64,000 nucleotides of DNA from Deinococcus ruber (lineage in GTDB: Bacteria > Deinococcota > Deinococci > Deinococcales > Deinococcaceae), in contig NZ_BMQL01000011.1 of NCBI RefSeq assembly GCF_014648095.1, forward strand, positions 69,527 to 133,526, given 5' to 3'. Below, piece after piece: positions 17,265 to 25,263 of the stretch; position 1 is the stretch's first letter, and every line of letters begins with the position of its first letter. Under the pieces are notes generated by a model. That model saw only the letters and a list, made by a program, of their open reading frames with translations, did no database searches and had not been told where the DNA came from. A program made the position numbers and the translations under genes.

Positions 17265-17358
17265 TGAGTAACTCTTCAGCACGGCGAGCATCGCACTGAG
17301 CAGTCGCGATAGATCTCCCAGCTCTCACAGCGCAAGGGGGCTGCTGAGCAGTTACTCA
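17265..17358. repeat. 94-base inverted-repeat mini-element
   Basis: TGAGTAACTCTTCAGCA (17265-17281) and TGCTGAGCAGTTACTCA (17342-17358) are inverted copies with two mismatches. The 60 bases between hold no gene. Likely a MITE or the fused ends of a lost IS. Confidence 0.5.
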
Positions 17359-17390
17359 AATTCCATCACCCAAGGGGATTTTGTAGGGGC

Positions 17391-17520
17391 GTGTCTTCCT
17401 GTTACCGACTGAGCTGGCTTTCAGGGGGGACAGGTCCCAAGACAGTGGCAGCAGTCTGTCAGTGGTAACCCGTGGGCCGTCTTGTCGAGATCGGCTAGAT
17501 TAACCTGTAACAGAAGTCAC
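17391..17520. repeat. Possible second inverted-repeat relic
   Basis: GTGTCTTCCTGTTAC (17391-17405) and GTAACAGAAGTCAC (17507-17520) are imperfect inverted copies. The segment has no gene and sits right after the 94-base mini-element, so it may be another IS remnant. Confidence 0.25.
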
Positions 17521-17541
17521 TTCCAGGATGAGACACGACTT

Positions 17542-17808
17542 TTACTGTGCACCAGGTCGTATGACTCCCTCACTCGGTTCTTGACGCGGGCCACGAAGCG
17601 CATGTACGCGCTCCTCAAACACGGTACGGCTTACAGGGCGTGCAAAGCCGTCACGGTCGTGAAAGATGGCATTGCGATAGGACGGATCAAGCACGAACTC
17701 TCCGGTACGTGGGTTGAGGGCACTCACTCGTAATCCGCCCGACGGCGTGCGTTCCATCATCACGGGAACGTCTCCATACAAGAAGAACTGTGTTTCGACG
17801 GTCGTCAC
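17542..17808 (-). CDS. Small partner protein of the WD40-RelA/SpoT gene
   Basis: An 88-residue protein. GTG 17808 overlaps the stop of the WD40-RelA/SpoT gene (GTGA) and has GGAGG a few bases upstream, so it is translated from the same mRNA. It reads MTTVETQFFLYGDVPVMMER and has no membrane segment or known motif. Its place beside a putative alarmone-synthetase domain would suit an antitoxin or immunity function; this is inference. Confidence 0.6.
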   Translation of the reverse strand: MTTVETQFFLYGDVPVMMERTPSGGLRVSALNPRTGEFVLDPSYRNAIFHDRDGFARPVSRTVFEERVHALRGPRQEPSEGVIRPGAQ

Positions 17809-20438
17809 AACGCCCCTCCTTCCCGGTCACGCACGCGAGCCCAGGCCTTACCGTACAACGTTGTGCTCGCATCGTTTAAGGCTTGCGTTACCCAGTTCTC
17901 CACTTGCGGTAACTCCCGGCCCGCGAATTCGGCCGTGATGGCACGCTGCACCTCGTACATGCGGTGTTCGTACCGATCTAGATCCGCGAACAGTTCGTGC
18001 ACCACCTTGAGCTCCGCCACGTGCGATCCAAAGCGTATCGAGAACTGCAGGTCGCGGTATCCAGAGCGTACTGGAAACACCATGCGATCTCTGAAGCCCA
18101 CCACGTCGAATACCTCCGCCACGCGCTCCGCCACCCTGTACATGTCTCGTAAGCTGATGCACACCACGGTGGCGCCCAGCAAGTCGATCGGGATGAGTGC
18201 CGTGTTCAGTTTCATTTTTTCCACGACGCGGTCGAGGCTTTTGACTCCGTCCGGCCGATGCCGAAAGCGCACGTCCTCGCTGCGCGCGAATTCTTCCACC
18301 TCGCTCTGAAACTTCGGCAGGAGTTCGTGCGCCTCGTAGTACGCGCTCACGAGGTCAGGTGCCGATTGTCGAGGCCGGGGACGATCCGACCAACGCTCGT
18401 AGAGTGCCGCGCTGACCTCCGCGTAGGCGCTCAAGCCTTCCTCACGCGCCCGCGCCAAGTAAGACTCGCGCTCCGATTGGTTCTCGGAGGCCGCTTCGGA
18501 AGACGGAATGCCAGTCGTTTCTGGTCGAGTCAGGGCTAACAAGGCGGTCGCTGTTTCAAGCGGCCAGAGGTATACCATCCCTTTTTCGTCAACGCCGACG
18601 AGGGATGTGCCGTCTGGTGAGAACGCCACGACGCGTACCAGCGCGGAGCCCTCGAATGTGGCGAGTTCGTCGCCTCGCAGGGCGTCCCATATCCGCACTG
18701 TGCCGTCCTCGCCCGCCGACGCGAGGAGGGTGGCATCGGCGTTGAAGGCCAAGCTGTACACCGTCCCCTTATTGTGCCGATGCCGGAAAAAGCGCGCCCG
18801 TTGTATCGGCATCTCCACGACGCCCACGCCCCCTTCTGAACCACCCAGAGCGATCACACCCGCCCCGTGCCATACGGCGCTCGCCACCTGCCCGGCCAGC
18901 GGCGCAAAATCCCGTGAGCGCAGCACGACCGTGGACGTGAGGGCGTCCAGATTCCAGAGTCGCACGGCTTGGCGGTCGCCAAAGCCCGATGATGTCACGA
19001 ACAACGGGTTGGGGGAGCCAGTATCCACAAGCCCTACGGTGGCGACGTCGCGGCGCGCTTCGCGTACGATGTGCGAGGAATCCAACGCCACTTGAAAGGC
19101 ATGTCCCTTCTCGTTCAGGTACACGAGGCGGTCGCCGTCGGGCGATAGGTGCACGTGGCCGCTGTAACGAGACGGAAATGAGAACAGCGTCGCCGTGCCG
19201 CCGCTCAAGTCACTCACCTCGATCTTGACAGTGTCGGGCGCGTCGCCGCCGGTGATTCGCGCGAGGAGATGAGCGTCCGGCTCAAGCCACACCCCTAGGC
19301 CATGTGGGAAAAGAGGCGAGTGGGCCTCAACGGCATAGGTCTTGAGGTTCACGCGAAACCACTGGTTGGTGCCTGAGACCCACAGTTGGTCTTCGCGGAA
19401 CAGCAATTGTTGCGGAAAAAATGTATCTCTGGTCTCCAGCGACACCTGTGCCAATGGAGTGGAAGTCGATTGCCGCTCTATTTTGAGAGGCGGTGCGCCC
19501 TCCATGTCAAAGACTTCCAGTGCTTTGTTGGTGAGGGCCAGCAGGTGTTGCCCGTCGGGCGTGAACACTAATTGGTTTGCCCCAAAATGCTCCGGTGTGA
19601 CGGTTCCTTGGTACGTTGCCTCTTCAGGCGACTCCAAACTCCACAAGTGAATCTCTCGATCCAGGCCGCCACTGGCAAGCAGCGCGCGCGTGGGGTGCCA
19701 GGCCAAGGTGCTAACGAGCCCGCGGTGTAGTTGGTCGTGCAGTGCAACTCTATTCTCGTGCAGATCGTGGACGAACACATCGGTGTGAACTTGCTCACCC
19801 GGAGGGCCACCGTCGCGTTCCTGAAACGCCCCTCCCCCGTATGCGAGAAAGCGGCCGTTCGGACTGAACGCTACCGCCCACACGGCGTCTGCCGAAGGCA
19901 AGGCCTGAATGAAGGTGAGGCTGTCGGCACGATACAAAGCACACTTGCCCTGTTGGCCCACGGCAAGCAGGGTTTCATCCGGAGAAAGTGCGAGGGCTAG
20001 GCCGTTATGGGGCAACTGCACTTGCCGTTTGGATACAGGGCGCTTGCCTCTCACATCGAATTGCACGAGATTGCCCCCTTGAAGACTGGCGAATAACCGC
20101 CGAGTCTTCGAAGCGGCGATGAGGCGCACGATGCTGCTCCGGAGGCCTTGCACGGCAGCTTCACGGCGCATGTTGGGCAGGGAGAACACCTCTACGGTGC
20201 GGCCGATAGGCGGTGCGACGTAGAGCCGTTGCCCATGCGCATCGAACGTCACTGCCTTGTGGCCGCTACTAAACGAGTGAGCGACGGTGTCGAGCATTTC
20301 CTGACGGCTCAGGTCGGCGAGGCGTACTCCGTCGTTGCCTACAAGCACCACACGTTGCTCGTCCCCGAGGAGTGCAAAGGCCGCGTACTCGCCCTTGAAC
20401 AGTGTTTCGCCAGTCGTCGATGTCCAGGCGAGGCTCAA
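17805..20438 (-). CDS. WD40 propeller fused to a RelA/SpoT-like domain
   Basis: A protein of 877 residues from TTG 20438, which has GAGGAG five bases upstream and overlaps the upstream stop (TTGA); TTG 20456 is the alternative (883). Residues about 1-640 are WD40-type repeats (AVAFSPNGRFLAYGGG, LAFNADATLLASAGEDGTVRIWD). After a charged linker, residues about 720-835 match the RelA/SpoT nucleotidyltransferase pattern: KSLDRVVEKMK, DLLGATVV with its Asp, SGYRDLQFSIRF with the G-loop Tyr, and VAELKVV with the catalytic-site Glu, then RYEHRMYEVQR. No hydrolase, TGS or ACT domain is present, so it is like a small alarmone synthetase or a toxic relative. The propeller may sense a trigger. It is the middle gene of three. 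Confidence 0.7.
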   Translation of the reverse strand: MSLAWTSTTGETLFKGEYAAFALLGDEQRVVLVGNDGVRLADLSRQEMLDTVAHSFSSGHKAVTFDAHGQRLYVAPPIGRTVEVFSLPNMRREAAVQGLRSSIVRLIAASKTRRLFASLQGGNLVQFDVRGKRPVSKRQVQLPHNGLALALSPDETLLAVGQQGKCALYRADSLTFIQALPSADAVWAVAFSPNGRFLAYGGGAFQERDGGPPGEQVHTDVFVHDLHENRVALHDQLHRGLVSTLAWHPTRALLASGGLDREIHLWSLESPEEATYQGTVTPEHFGANQLVFTPDGQHLLALTNKALEVFDMEGAPPLKIERQSTSTPLAQVSLETRDTFFPQQLLFREDQLWVSGTNQWFRVNLKTYAVEAHSPLFPHGLGVWLEPDAHLLARITGGDAPDTVKIEVSDLSGGTATLFSFPSRYSGHVHLSPDGDRLVYLNEKGHAFQVALDSSHIVREARRDVATVGLVDTGSPNPLFVTSSGFGDRQAVRLWNLDALTSTVVLRSRDFAPLAGQVASAVWHGAGVIALGGSEGGVGVVEMPIQRARFFRHRHNKGTVYSLAFNADATLLASAGEDGTVRIWDALRGDELATFEGSALVRVVAFSPDGTSLVGVDEKGMVYLWPLETATALLALTRPETTGIPSSEAASENQSERESYLARAREEGLSAYAEVSAALYERWSDRPRPRQSAPDLVSAYYEAHELLPKFQSEVEEFARSEDVRFRHRPDGVKSLDRVVEKMKLNTALIPIDLLGATVVCISLRDMYRVAERVAEVFDVVGFRDRMVFPVRSGYRDLQFSIRFGSHVAELKVVHELFADLDRYEHRMYEVQRAITAEFAGRELPQVENWVTQALNDASTTLYGKAWARVRDREGGAL

Positions 20439-20743
20439 ACGATCTCCTCGCTCCAACTGTTCAGTACCCCTTCGAGGGCAACGGCGCGTACCTCATCTTC
20501 GGTCATGCTGTATCGAGCGGCGAGGTGCTGCAGGGCTAGTTCCGCGGCGTCGAGAAGTGCTTCGTGCCGGTACATTTCCAAAACGATTCTGTCGGCGTCC
20601 GCGCCGTACACGCCATACGAATCCCGGATGTGTTGGTTGTCGAAAGTGCGGGCGTTGACGTCGAGCCAAGCGTCCTGCTCGGCACGTTGCGTGTCTCGGA
20701 ATAGGTCTTGTCGCCGAGAGAGGGGCAAATCGGAACCAGACAT
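20435..20743 (-). CDS. Small helical protein, first gene of WD40-RelA/SpoT operon
   Basis: A 102-residue protein, start ATG 20743. CATAAT lies six bases before the ATG, a leaderless promoter. The sequence is acidic and helical (HEALLDAAELALQHLAARY) with no known motif. Its stop overlaps the start of the next gene, and the ribosome site for that gene is inside it. It may be an adaptor or antitoxin for the fusion protein; function not known. Confidence 0.6.
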   Translation of the reverse strand: MSGSDLPLSRRQDLFRDTQRAEQDAWLDVNARTFDNQHIRDSYGVYGADADRIVLEMYRHEALLDAAELALQHLAARYSMTEDEVRAVALEGVLNSWSEEIV

Positions 20744-20842
20744 GATCAGATTATGGCACGTAGATTCTGCTAAGCGCGAACCTCTGCCGAGCGATCTCCG
20801 GCGCTGCCTTCTTGCGGAATCCTCGGCCAAAATCGCACCTGT

Positions 20843-20960
20843 TTGCTATCTGTATATGCACAAACCAGAGATGCCTTGCACGCAAACAGTCAGAAGGGCT
20901 ATATGTTGCTACCGCGAGGCTATGCCCTGCTCGCCTGTCCGCAATTTACGTAGATAGCAA
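20843..20960. repeat. MITE, family A, diverged copy
   Basis: A 118-base element with inverted ends TTGCTATCTGTATATGCA and, at the right, TTACGTAGATAGCAA. Its interior (TTGCACGCAAACAGTCAG, TTGCTACCGCGAGG) aligns with the copy at 46593-46708. It lies about 100 bases upstream of the WD40-RelA/SpoT operon. Confidence 0.6.
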
Positions 20961-21054
20961 GAGAAGGCTTCACTCTCGGGCAGTGGTGAGCCGACTTTCG
21001 TGCCGGTGAGCGTGTTGTTCACGGGAGTCAAGACACTTATTGGCGGTGAAGAAT

Positions 21055-21238
21055 TTTTGTGACTATTCAACGCGCCTCAGCTCGTGTGTGTGCCGATTAG
21101 TCACAAAAGAAGCGTGGATGACTATCGTAAAACTGGGATGATTCGTAGAAATGATATCCAGCACGATAAATTTCCGCACGTCACTGATATCGTAAAACTG
21201 GGGTCGTTTGTAGCAGAAGCGTGTATCGTAAAACTGGG
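21055..21238. repeat. Direct-repeat block, ATCGTAAAACTGGG x3
   Basis: ATCGTAAAACTGGG occurs at 21124-21137, 21189-21202 and 21225-21238, two copies preceded by AGAAGCGTG. An 11-base inverted repeat, TTTTGTGACTA (21055-21065) and TAGTCACAAAA (21098-21108), stands next to it. No gene is supported here. The block could be a centromere-like site, iterons of a lost replicon or a regulatory site. It lies about 0.7 kb from the stop end of rep. Confidence 0.5.
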
Positions 21239-21387
21239 GTGATTGGTTTCCGAAATCACGGCTATACGCCGTCCAGCATGCAATCGGCTTCGGGCCGAAG
21301 AGGCTGGCGGTACGCTGAGCACGCCGTGTTCCGGCACCACCGCACCTTGAGGATGTAACGCACACTCCCGGTCAGGAAGATGATCCG

Positions 21388-21501
21388 TCAGTTATTGTGA
21401 TAGGCCGCGCGGGTGGTACGGCCACACACCGGGCAGGCTGTGGATTCGCAGTGCAGCACCTCGTGCCGATCAGCAGGGTCTCGTTTGTTCAGTCGGGCCA
21501 T
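21388..21501 (-). pseudogene. Zinc-ribbon fragment, transposase-like
   Basis: A 37-residue frame (MARLNKRDPADRHEVLHCES, then TACPVCGRTTRAAYHNN) with CxxxxCPVCG, a half zinc ribbon. It looks like the start of a longer transposase or regulatory protein that has been lost. Low support. Confidence 0.3.
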
Positions 21502-21968
21502 CGTGGTTCAAGCGTACTGTAAGCCCGCTTTACCGCCGTAGAAAAAAAGAAAAACATCATTCGGAGAGAAGTTCTGGGCTGAACACTCCTCGAGTCTCGT
21601 CGAGCTTCCGCAGAACCCTTCTACAAGGATCTTTCTGAAAGGGTGTCTGCGAGCCACATGTCCTGTATGGCTTCAGAATGGCCCGTAAAGGACTCTCAAG
21701 ATGACGTGTGAACCCCTTTTGAGGCCTTCATCGCTCACTGGCCTTCATGGGCTTCCCAGGAGCTTTTCTGACCTCTTTGCATCGTACGATCAGAAATTCC
21801 AGAGACCTGTCCAAATCACATGGCTGTTGCACGCACCTGCCTAGGACACACCTGTGTGACGGCCCGTTCGAGAAGGCCAGCTTGCTCCAACACACTGAGG
21901 TCTCCTTTCAAAAGAAGGTTCAGCCTTCACCCTCTCGGTATCTGGCTCACTGTTCTCAATCCTGCGGA
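21502..21968. other. Gap between zinc-ribbon relic and rep
   Basis: 467 bases downstream of rep. I see no supported gene, strong hairpin or repeat. Confidence 0.4.
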
Positions 21969-23369
21969 TCAGCTCTGTAGCTGCTGTTGTAGTTCCGAAA
22001 CGAATCTACTCAGCTCCAAACGGGCTGACGCTGCAGCGGCCTGCTGAGCTAGGCGCGTCGCCGACAAAGCCCCCGACATGCAGCGCACTTCAAGCTCGCT
22101 GAGATCCTGGCTACTGAGGTGCTTACGGAGCAGCAGCAACAGGCTAGATTTCGTGGCTCGCCACTGCACCGGCCCAGGAGCATTCATAAGTGCAGCTTGG
22201 CGAGCATCGTACTGCTCCTGAGCAGCCCGCTCATCTCGAGCGGCCTCCTCCTGTCGCTGCTGAATGATCTGATCCGTCTTCGGTGTAGATGGTGATTCGG
22301 TTGATCCCGGCAGCGGCCAGACGTACTTGTCTGATGTCTGAAGAAAATCCGCCAGCAAGCCGCCTGGATTTTTGACCACACCCCGGCTCTCTCGATGTTT
22401 CAGGAATGCCAAAGCATCCTCAACCCTGGCCGAGTAATCCCGCACCAGCTGCTCTGCCCGCGTTTTGCTGACGCCACGCAACAACAGTTCCTTGACCAAC
22501 GCGGGATCAGGCGCATTTTTACGGCGAAACAGGTACTCAATGCGCTGCTGCTGTCCACGGCCCTCGAAAATCACGTCTTCCAGGTAAGCGTTCGCCTGCA
22601 GTTCTTCGTGGGCGCTGCCAAGTGTGCGACGAATCTTGTCACTCTGGGTCGCTGGAATTCCACATGCTTGCCCCCAGTCTTCCAATGTGACGCGCAGGCT
22701 TCCGGCCTGATCATGTTCACGATGCGCCTCAAGCAGACGATACAAGGCGCGCCCTGTAGGCTGTTCGATTCGCCGCAACAGACCCGTATCCAGCGTCTGC
22801 CCAAACCCGGAACGGATGCTGTCCGCCAGTTGTGGTGTCAAAGTGATTTCTAGGGCACCATCCGCTTCCATCACGGATAAATCTGGTGAGGCATGCCGTG
22901 CACCCTTCGTCCAGAAGCGCACCCGAGCAATAAGCCCCAGCGTTTCGTTCAGATACATCGTCCATGGGCTGCCAATTGGGTGATGTGCCTGACTCACCAA
23001 GAACCCCACCCGCCACAGCCGAAGGAGACTTTCGCGCGCCCGATGGTAATTGGTGCCTTTATCGGTCATCTGGCTATACGTCAGCAACTCGTATGCACTT
23101 GTTCTCACAACATTATCTGCGGGGCAACCTTGCCGCTCGAAGAGGGTTTCGATGGCGATCAGCAGATCAGTATCGATACCTCTGGGGCGTCCAAAGTCCG
23201 CCGCAAATCCCTCAATGTGGTAGCCATATCCACCAACGGTGAATTGACTGCTCCAACGCCGGGTGCTGCTCATATTCGCATCAAGGCGACTTTGGACGCT
23301 GACGATACCGAGCCGAGCGACAAATCTCTCGTCGGTCAAACGTTCGGGAGGCTGGAGGCGTCTGTTCAT
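21969..23369 (-). CDS. repA: Plasmid replication initiator RepA
   Basis: A 466-residue initiator of the RPA/RepA family that starts replication at the adjacent iterons. It begins MNRRLQPPERLTDERFVARL. The winged-helix initiator core is in residues about 90-250 (TYSQMTDKGTNYHRARESL, GRALYRLLEAHRE, LEDWGQACGIP). The C-terminal third is charged and helical and may serve in oligomer formation. The promoter must lie in or next to the iteron bank upstream (23390 onward), which would let RepA repress its own gene. No parA or parB is in the window. Confidence 0.8.
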   Translation of the reverse strand: MNRRLQPPERLTDERFVARLGIVSVQSRLDANMSSTRRWSSQFTVGGYGYHIEGFAADFGRPRGIDTDLLIAIETLFERQGCPADNVVRTSAYELLTYSQMTDKGTNYHRARESLLRLWRVGFLVSQAHHPIGSPWTMYLNETLGLIARVRFWTKGARHASPDLSVMEADGALEITLTPQLADSIRSGFGQTLDTGLLRRIEQPTGRALYRLLEAHREHDQAGSLRVTLEDWGQACGIPATQSDKIRRTLGSAHEELQANAYLEDVIFEGRGQQQRIEYLFRRKNAPDPALVKELLLRGVSKTRAEQLVRDYSARVEDALAFLKHRESRGVVKNPGGLLADFLQTSDKYVWPLPGSTESPSTPKTDQIIQQRQEEAARDERAAQEQYDARQAALMNAPGPVQWRATKSSLLLLLRKHLSSQDLSELEVRCMSGALSATRLAQQAAAASARLELSRFVSELQQQLQS

Positions 23370-23453
23370 AGTTGTTCTTTCTTAAAGATATAAAAGAACA
23401 ACAACAAGGCGCGGGCCGTTTTGTGTCCTGGGCGATACTTTCGACCCATTTCC

Positions 23454-23804
23454 CCCCAAAGGGGTCGGGTAAATGGCCTTATTTCCCCCAAAGGGGTCGG
23501 GCAAACACTTCTTCTTCCCCCCAAAGGGGTCGTACTTCTCATGTGTGGGTGGGTTTGGGCGATAATTGACGTGTAGGACGGAATATTTCTCTGTTTCCCC
23601 CCAAAGGGGTCGGACAATTTAGACCCGACCCCTTTGGGGGATCCTCCAAAGGGGTCGGGCAATTGCAGCACACTGAATTTAACCACCAGTAGCGTGTTTT
23701 TCTGCAACCTCTTTCGTTTCCCCCAAAAAGGTCGGGCCTTCAGTCACGTCAATGTAGGCTGTTGATCGCGAAGACCAGGAGCAAAATCCCCCAAAGGGGT
23801 CGGG
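23454..23804. other. Plasmid origin with eight iterons
   Basis: Copies of CCCCAAAGGGGTCGGG begin at 23454, 23486, 23519, 23599, 23646, 23721 (degenerate) and 23789, and one inverted copy is at 23624-23637. The inverted copy and the one at 23646-23659 form a perfect 14-base palindrome with an 8-base loop. The motif CCCCAAAGGGG is itself a palindrome. The bank is just upstream of repA, as in iteron-controlled plasmids. The AT-rich DNA at 23990-24070 could be the melting region. Confidence 0.75.
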
Positions 23805-23811
23805 TAATTGG

Positions 23812-24136
23812 GATCGCGGATAAAAAAGTTGCAGGAGAAGTTTTGGATAACTGCTGGCGCCTGCGAGGATGCGTCCTGCACGCGCAAGCTGCCTCAAGCC
23901 GATGCCAGTGTGTGTTCAGATACTTCTGGACAGAGACACCGCCAACTACTCCTAAGCATCCAGCTATTTTACGTCAGAGGTGTAATTTCCGGAATTTTGT
24001 CACGGCCGGATATGTTTCTAAGCCATAATAATTCTGTCAGTAACATAATTAAGGCCGGATAAAGATTGACAACTTTTGAGCTGCATGATTTGAAAGAGAT
24101 AGGAACTCATCCACACATCGAAAATGCCCTGCCGTA
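23812..24136. other. Gap between iterons and the CAP lipoprotein promoter
   Basis: 325 bases without a gene I can support. The part from about 23990 to 24100 is AT-rich. No strong repeat seen beyond the iterons. Confidence 0.35.
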
Positions 24137-24158
24137 CCACCACCCCGCATGAAACACT
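24137..24158 (+). promoter_or_regulatory. Shared CCACCACCCCG promoter, CAP lipoprotein
   Basis: CCACCACCCCG (24137-24147), five bases, then AACACT as -10 (24153-24158). Here the start codon is about 60 bases farther on and has its own ribosome site, so this mRNA has a leader. Confidence 0.5.
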
Positions 24159-24217
24159 GAGTACCACCCAGCCTCACCCAAGGCCTACGCGCCCGCCCCA
24201 CACAGGAGACGATCCCG

Positions 24218-25189
24218 ATGCTGAACAAGACCCTGAAATTTTCGCTGTTTGCTCTCACCACTGCGCTTGGACTCAGTGCCTGCGGTGGAGGCGGCACGAC
24301 GCCCATCGTCAGCCCCCCACCCGTCATCACGCCTCCACCTGCTGCCACCGTTAATCCACCCATCTCGCTGAACGTCAAAGAGCTCACGCTTCACGCTGGA
24401 GAAAGCGCCAGTCTCATCACGAATATCGGCATTGATGGACTGTACATACTGAACGTCGGTAGTGGATTGAGCGAGACGGACACACCGACCAAGATCGTTT
24501 TGACAGCTGCCGCTACAGCTGGCACCTTCGACACCTGGGTCGTGGTCGGCGGTTTGACGGATCCCAGCAACTGGAAAAGCAGTCGCACCTATGCCTGGGT
24601 CAAAGTCCATGTGATCGGCAGCACACCGGCCCCCTGGATGCACTCAGATGCATTGAAGGGTACTGCTGGGTCTGTCGAGACGGAGTTTGTTCGCCTTCTG
24701 AATGCGGTACGTGCTCAAGGTGGCACCTGTGTGGACAATGTCGAGCACACCAGAGCACCTAAAAACTTCCCCCCAGCTCTAGCGCTCACTTTGAACCAGA
24801 GAGCTAGCGCAGGTCTGAGAATGAAGGCAGAAGACGCGATTCTCAGGAGCTGGTACACCCACGATTCTCCTGAAGGTCTTGGATTTGGTGACTTTATACT
24901 TCAGGCTGGTACGACAGGATTCTTCAATGAAGCGCTAGAAACAGGGGCACACAATGACGCCGCCACCCCGACAGAAAACGCACAGAGCATCTTGAACGCG
25001 TTCCTCTACAGCTATGATCATTGTGAGATCATGCTCGGGTCAGATGCACGTACCGATGGCCCTCTCCAAATCGCAGTTGGCTGGTACACGGGCTATGACA
25101 GCCGCCTGCAGGAAGAACGAGAGGTCATGCCTGTTAGCTTCTCTGATGACAGCACTATCCTGCGCGAACCGATTCTCAATCTTGATTAA
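24218..25189 (+). CDS. CAP-domain lipoprotein
   Basis: A 323-residue lipoprotein. Signal peptide with lipobox LSAC (Cys 22), then a Gly/Pro-rich linker (residues 23-50) and a beta domain (about 50-140). Residues about 155-270 look like a CAP/SCP domain: FVRLLNAVRAQGGTC, ALTLNQRASAGLRMKAED, WYTHDSPEG and the late DHCEIMLG. CAP proteins are secreted and bind lipids, surfaces or peptidoglycan. A ribosome site AGGAG lies before the ATG. The shared pilus promoter upstream suggests joint expression with the pilus. Confidence 0.7.
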   Translation: MLNKTLKFSLFALTTALGLSACGGGGTTPIVSPPPVITPPPAATVNPPISLNVKELTLHAGESASLITNIGIDGLYILNVGSGLSETDTPTKIVLTAAATAGTFDTWVVVGGLTDPSNWKSSRTYAWVKVHVIGSTPAPWMHSDALKGTAGSVETEFVRLLNAVRAQGGTCVDNVEHTRAPKNFPPALALTLNQRASAGLRMKAEDAILRSWYTHDSPEGLGFGDFILQAGTTGFFNEALETGAHNDAATPTENAQSILNAFLYSYDHCEIMLGSDARTDGPLQIAVGWYTGYDSRLQEEREVMPVSFSDDSTILREPILNLD

Positions 25190-25202
25190 AGAAATACAGA
25201 AG

Positions 25203-25238
25203 AAACTCCGCCCTGTCGCAATGACTTGGGCGGAGTTT
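25203..25238. terminator. Two-way terminator between lipoprotein and pilin array
   Basis: AAACTCCGCCC (25203-25213) and GGGCGGAGTTT (25228-25238) form a perfect 11-base stem. A T run follows on the plus strand and the complement gives one on the minus strand, so it can end both convergent transcripts. Confidence 0.75.
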
Positions 25239-25263
25239 TCGTTACTGAGAAAAATTCAACTTG

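Noticed and set aside
23454..23804. CRISPR array
   Set aside because: The repeats are palindromic, unevenly spaced and one is inverted. They sit at repA, so they are iterons.
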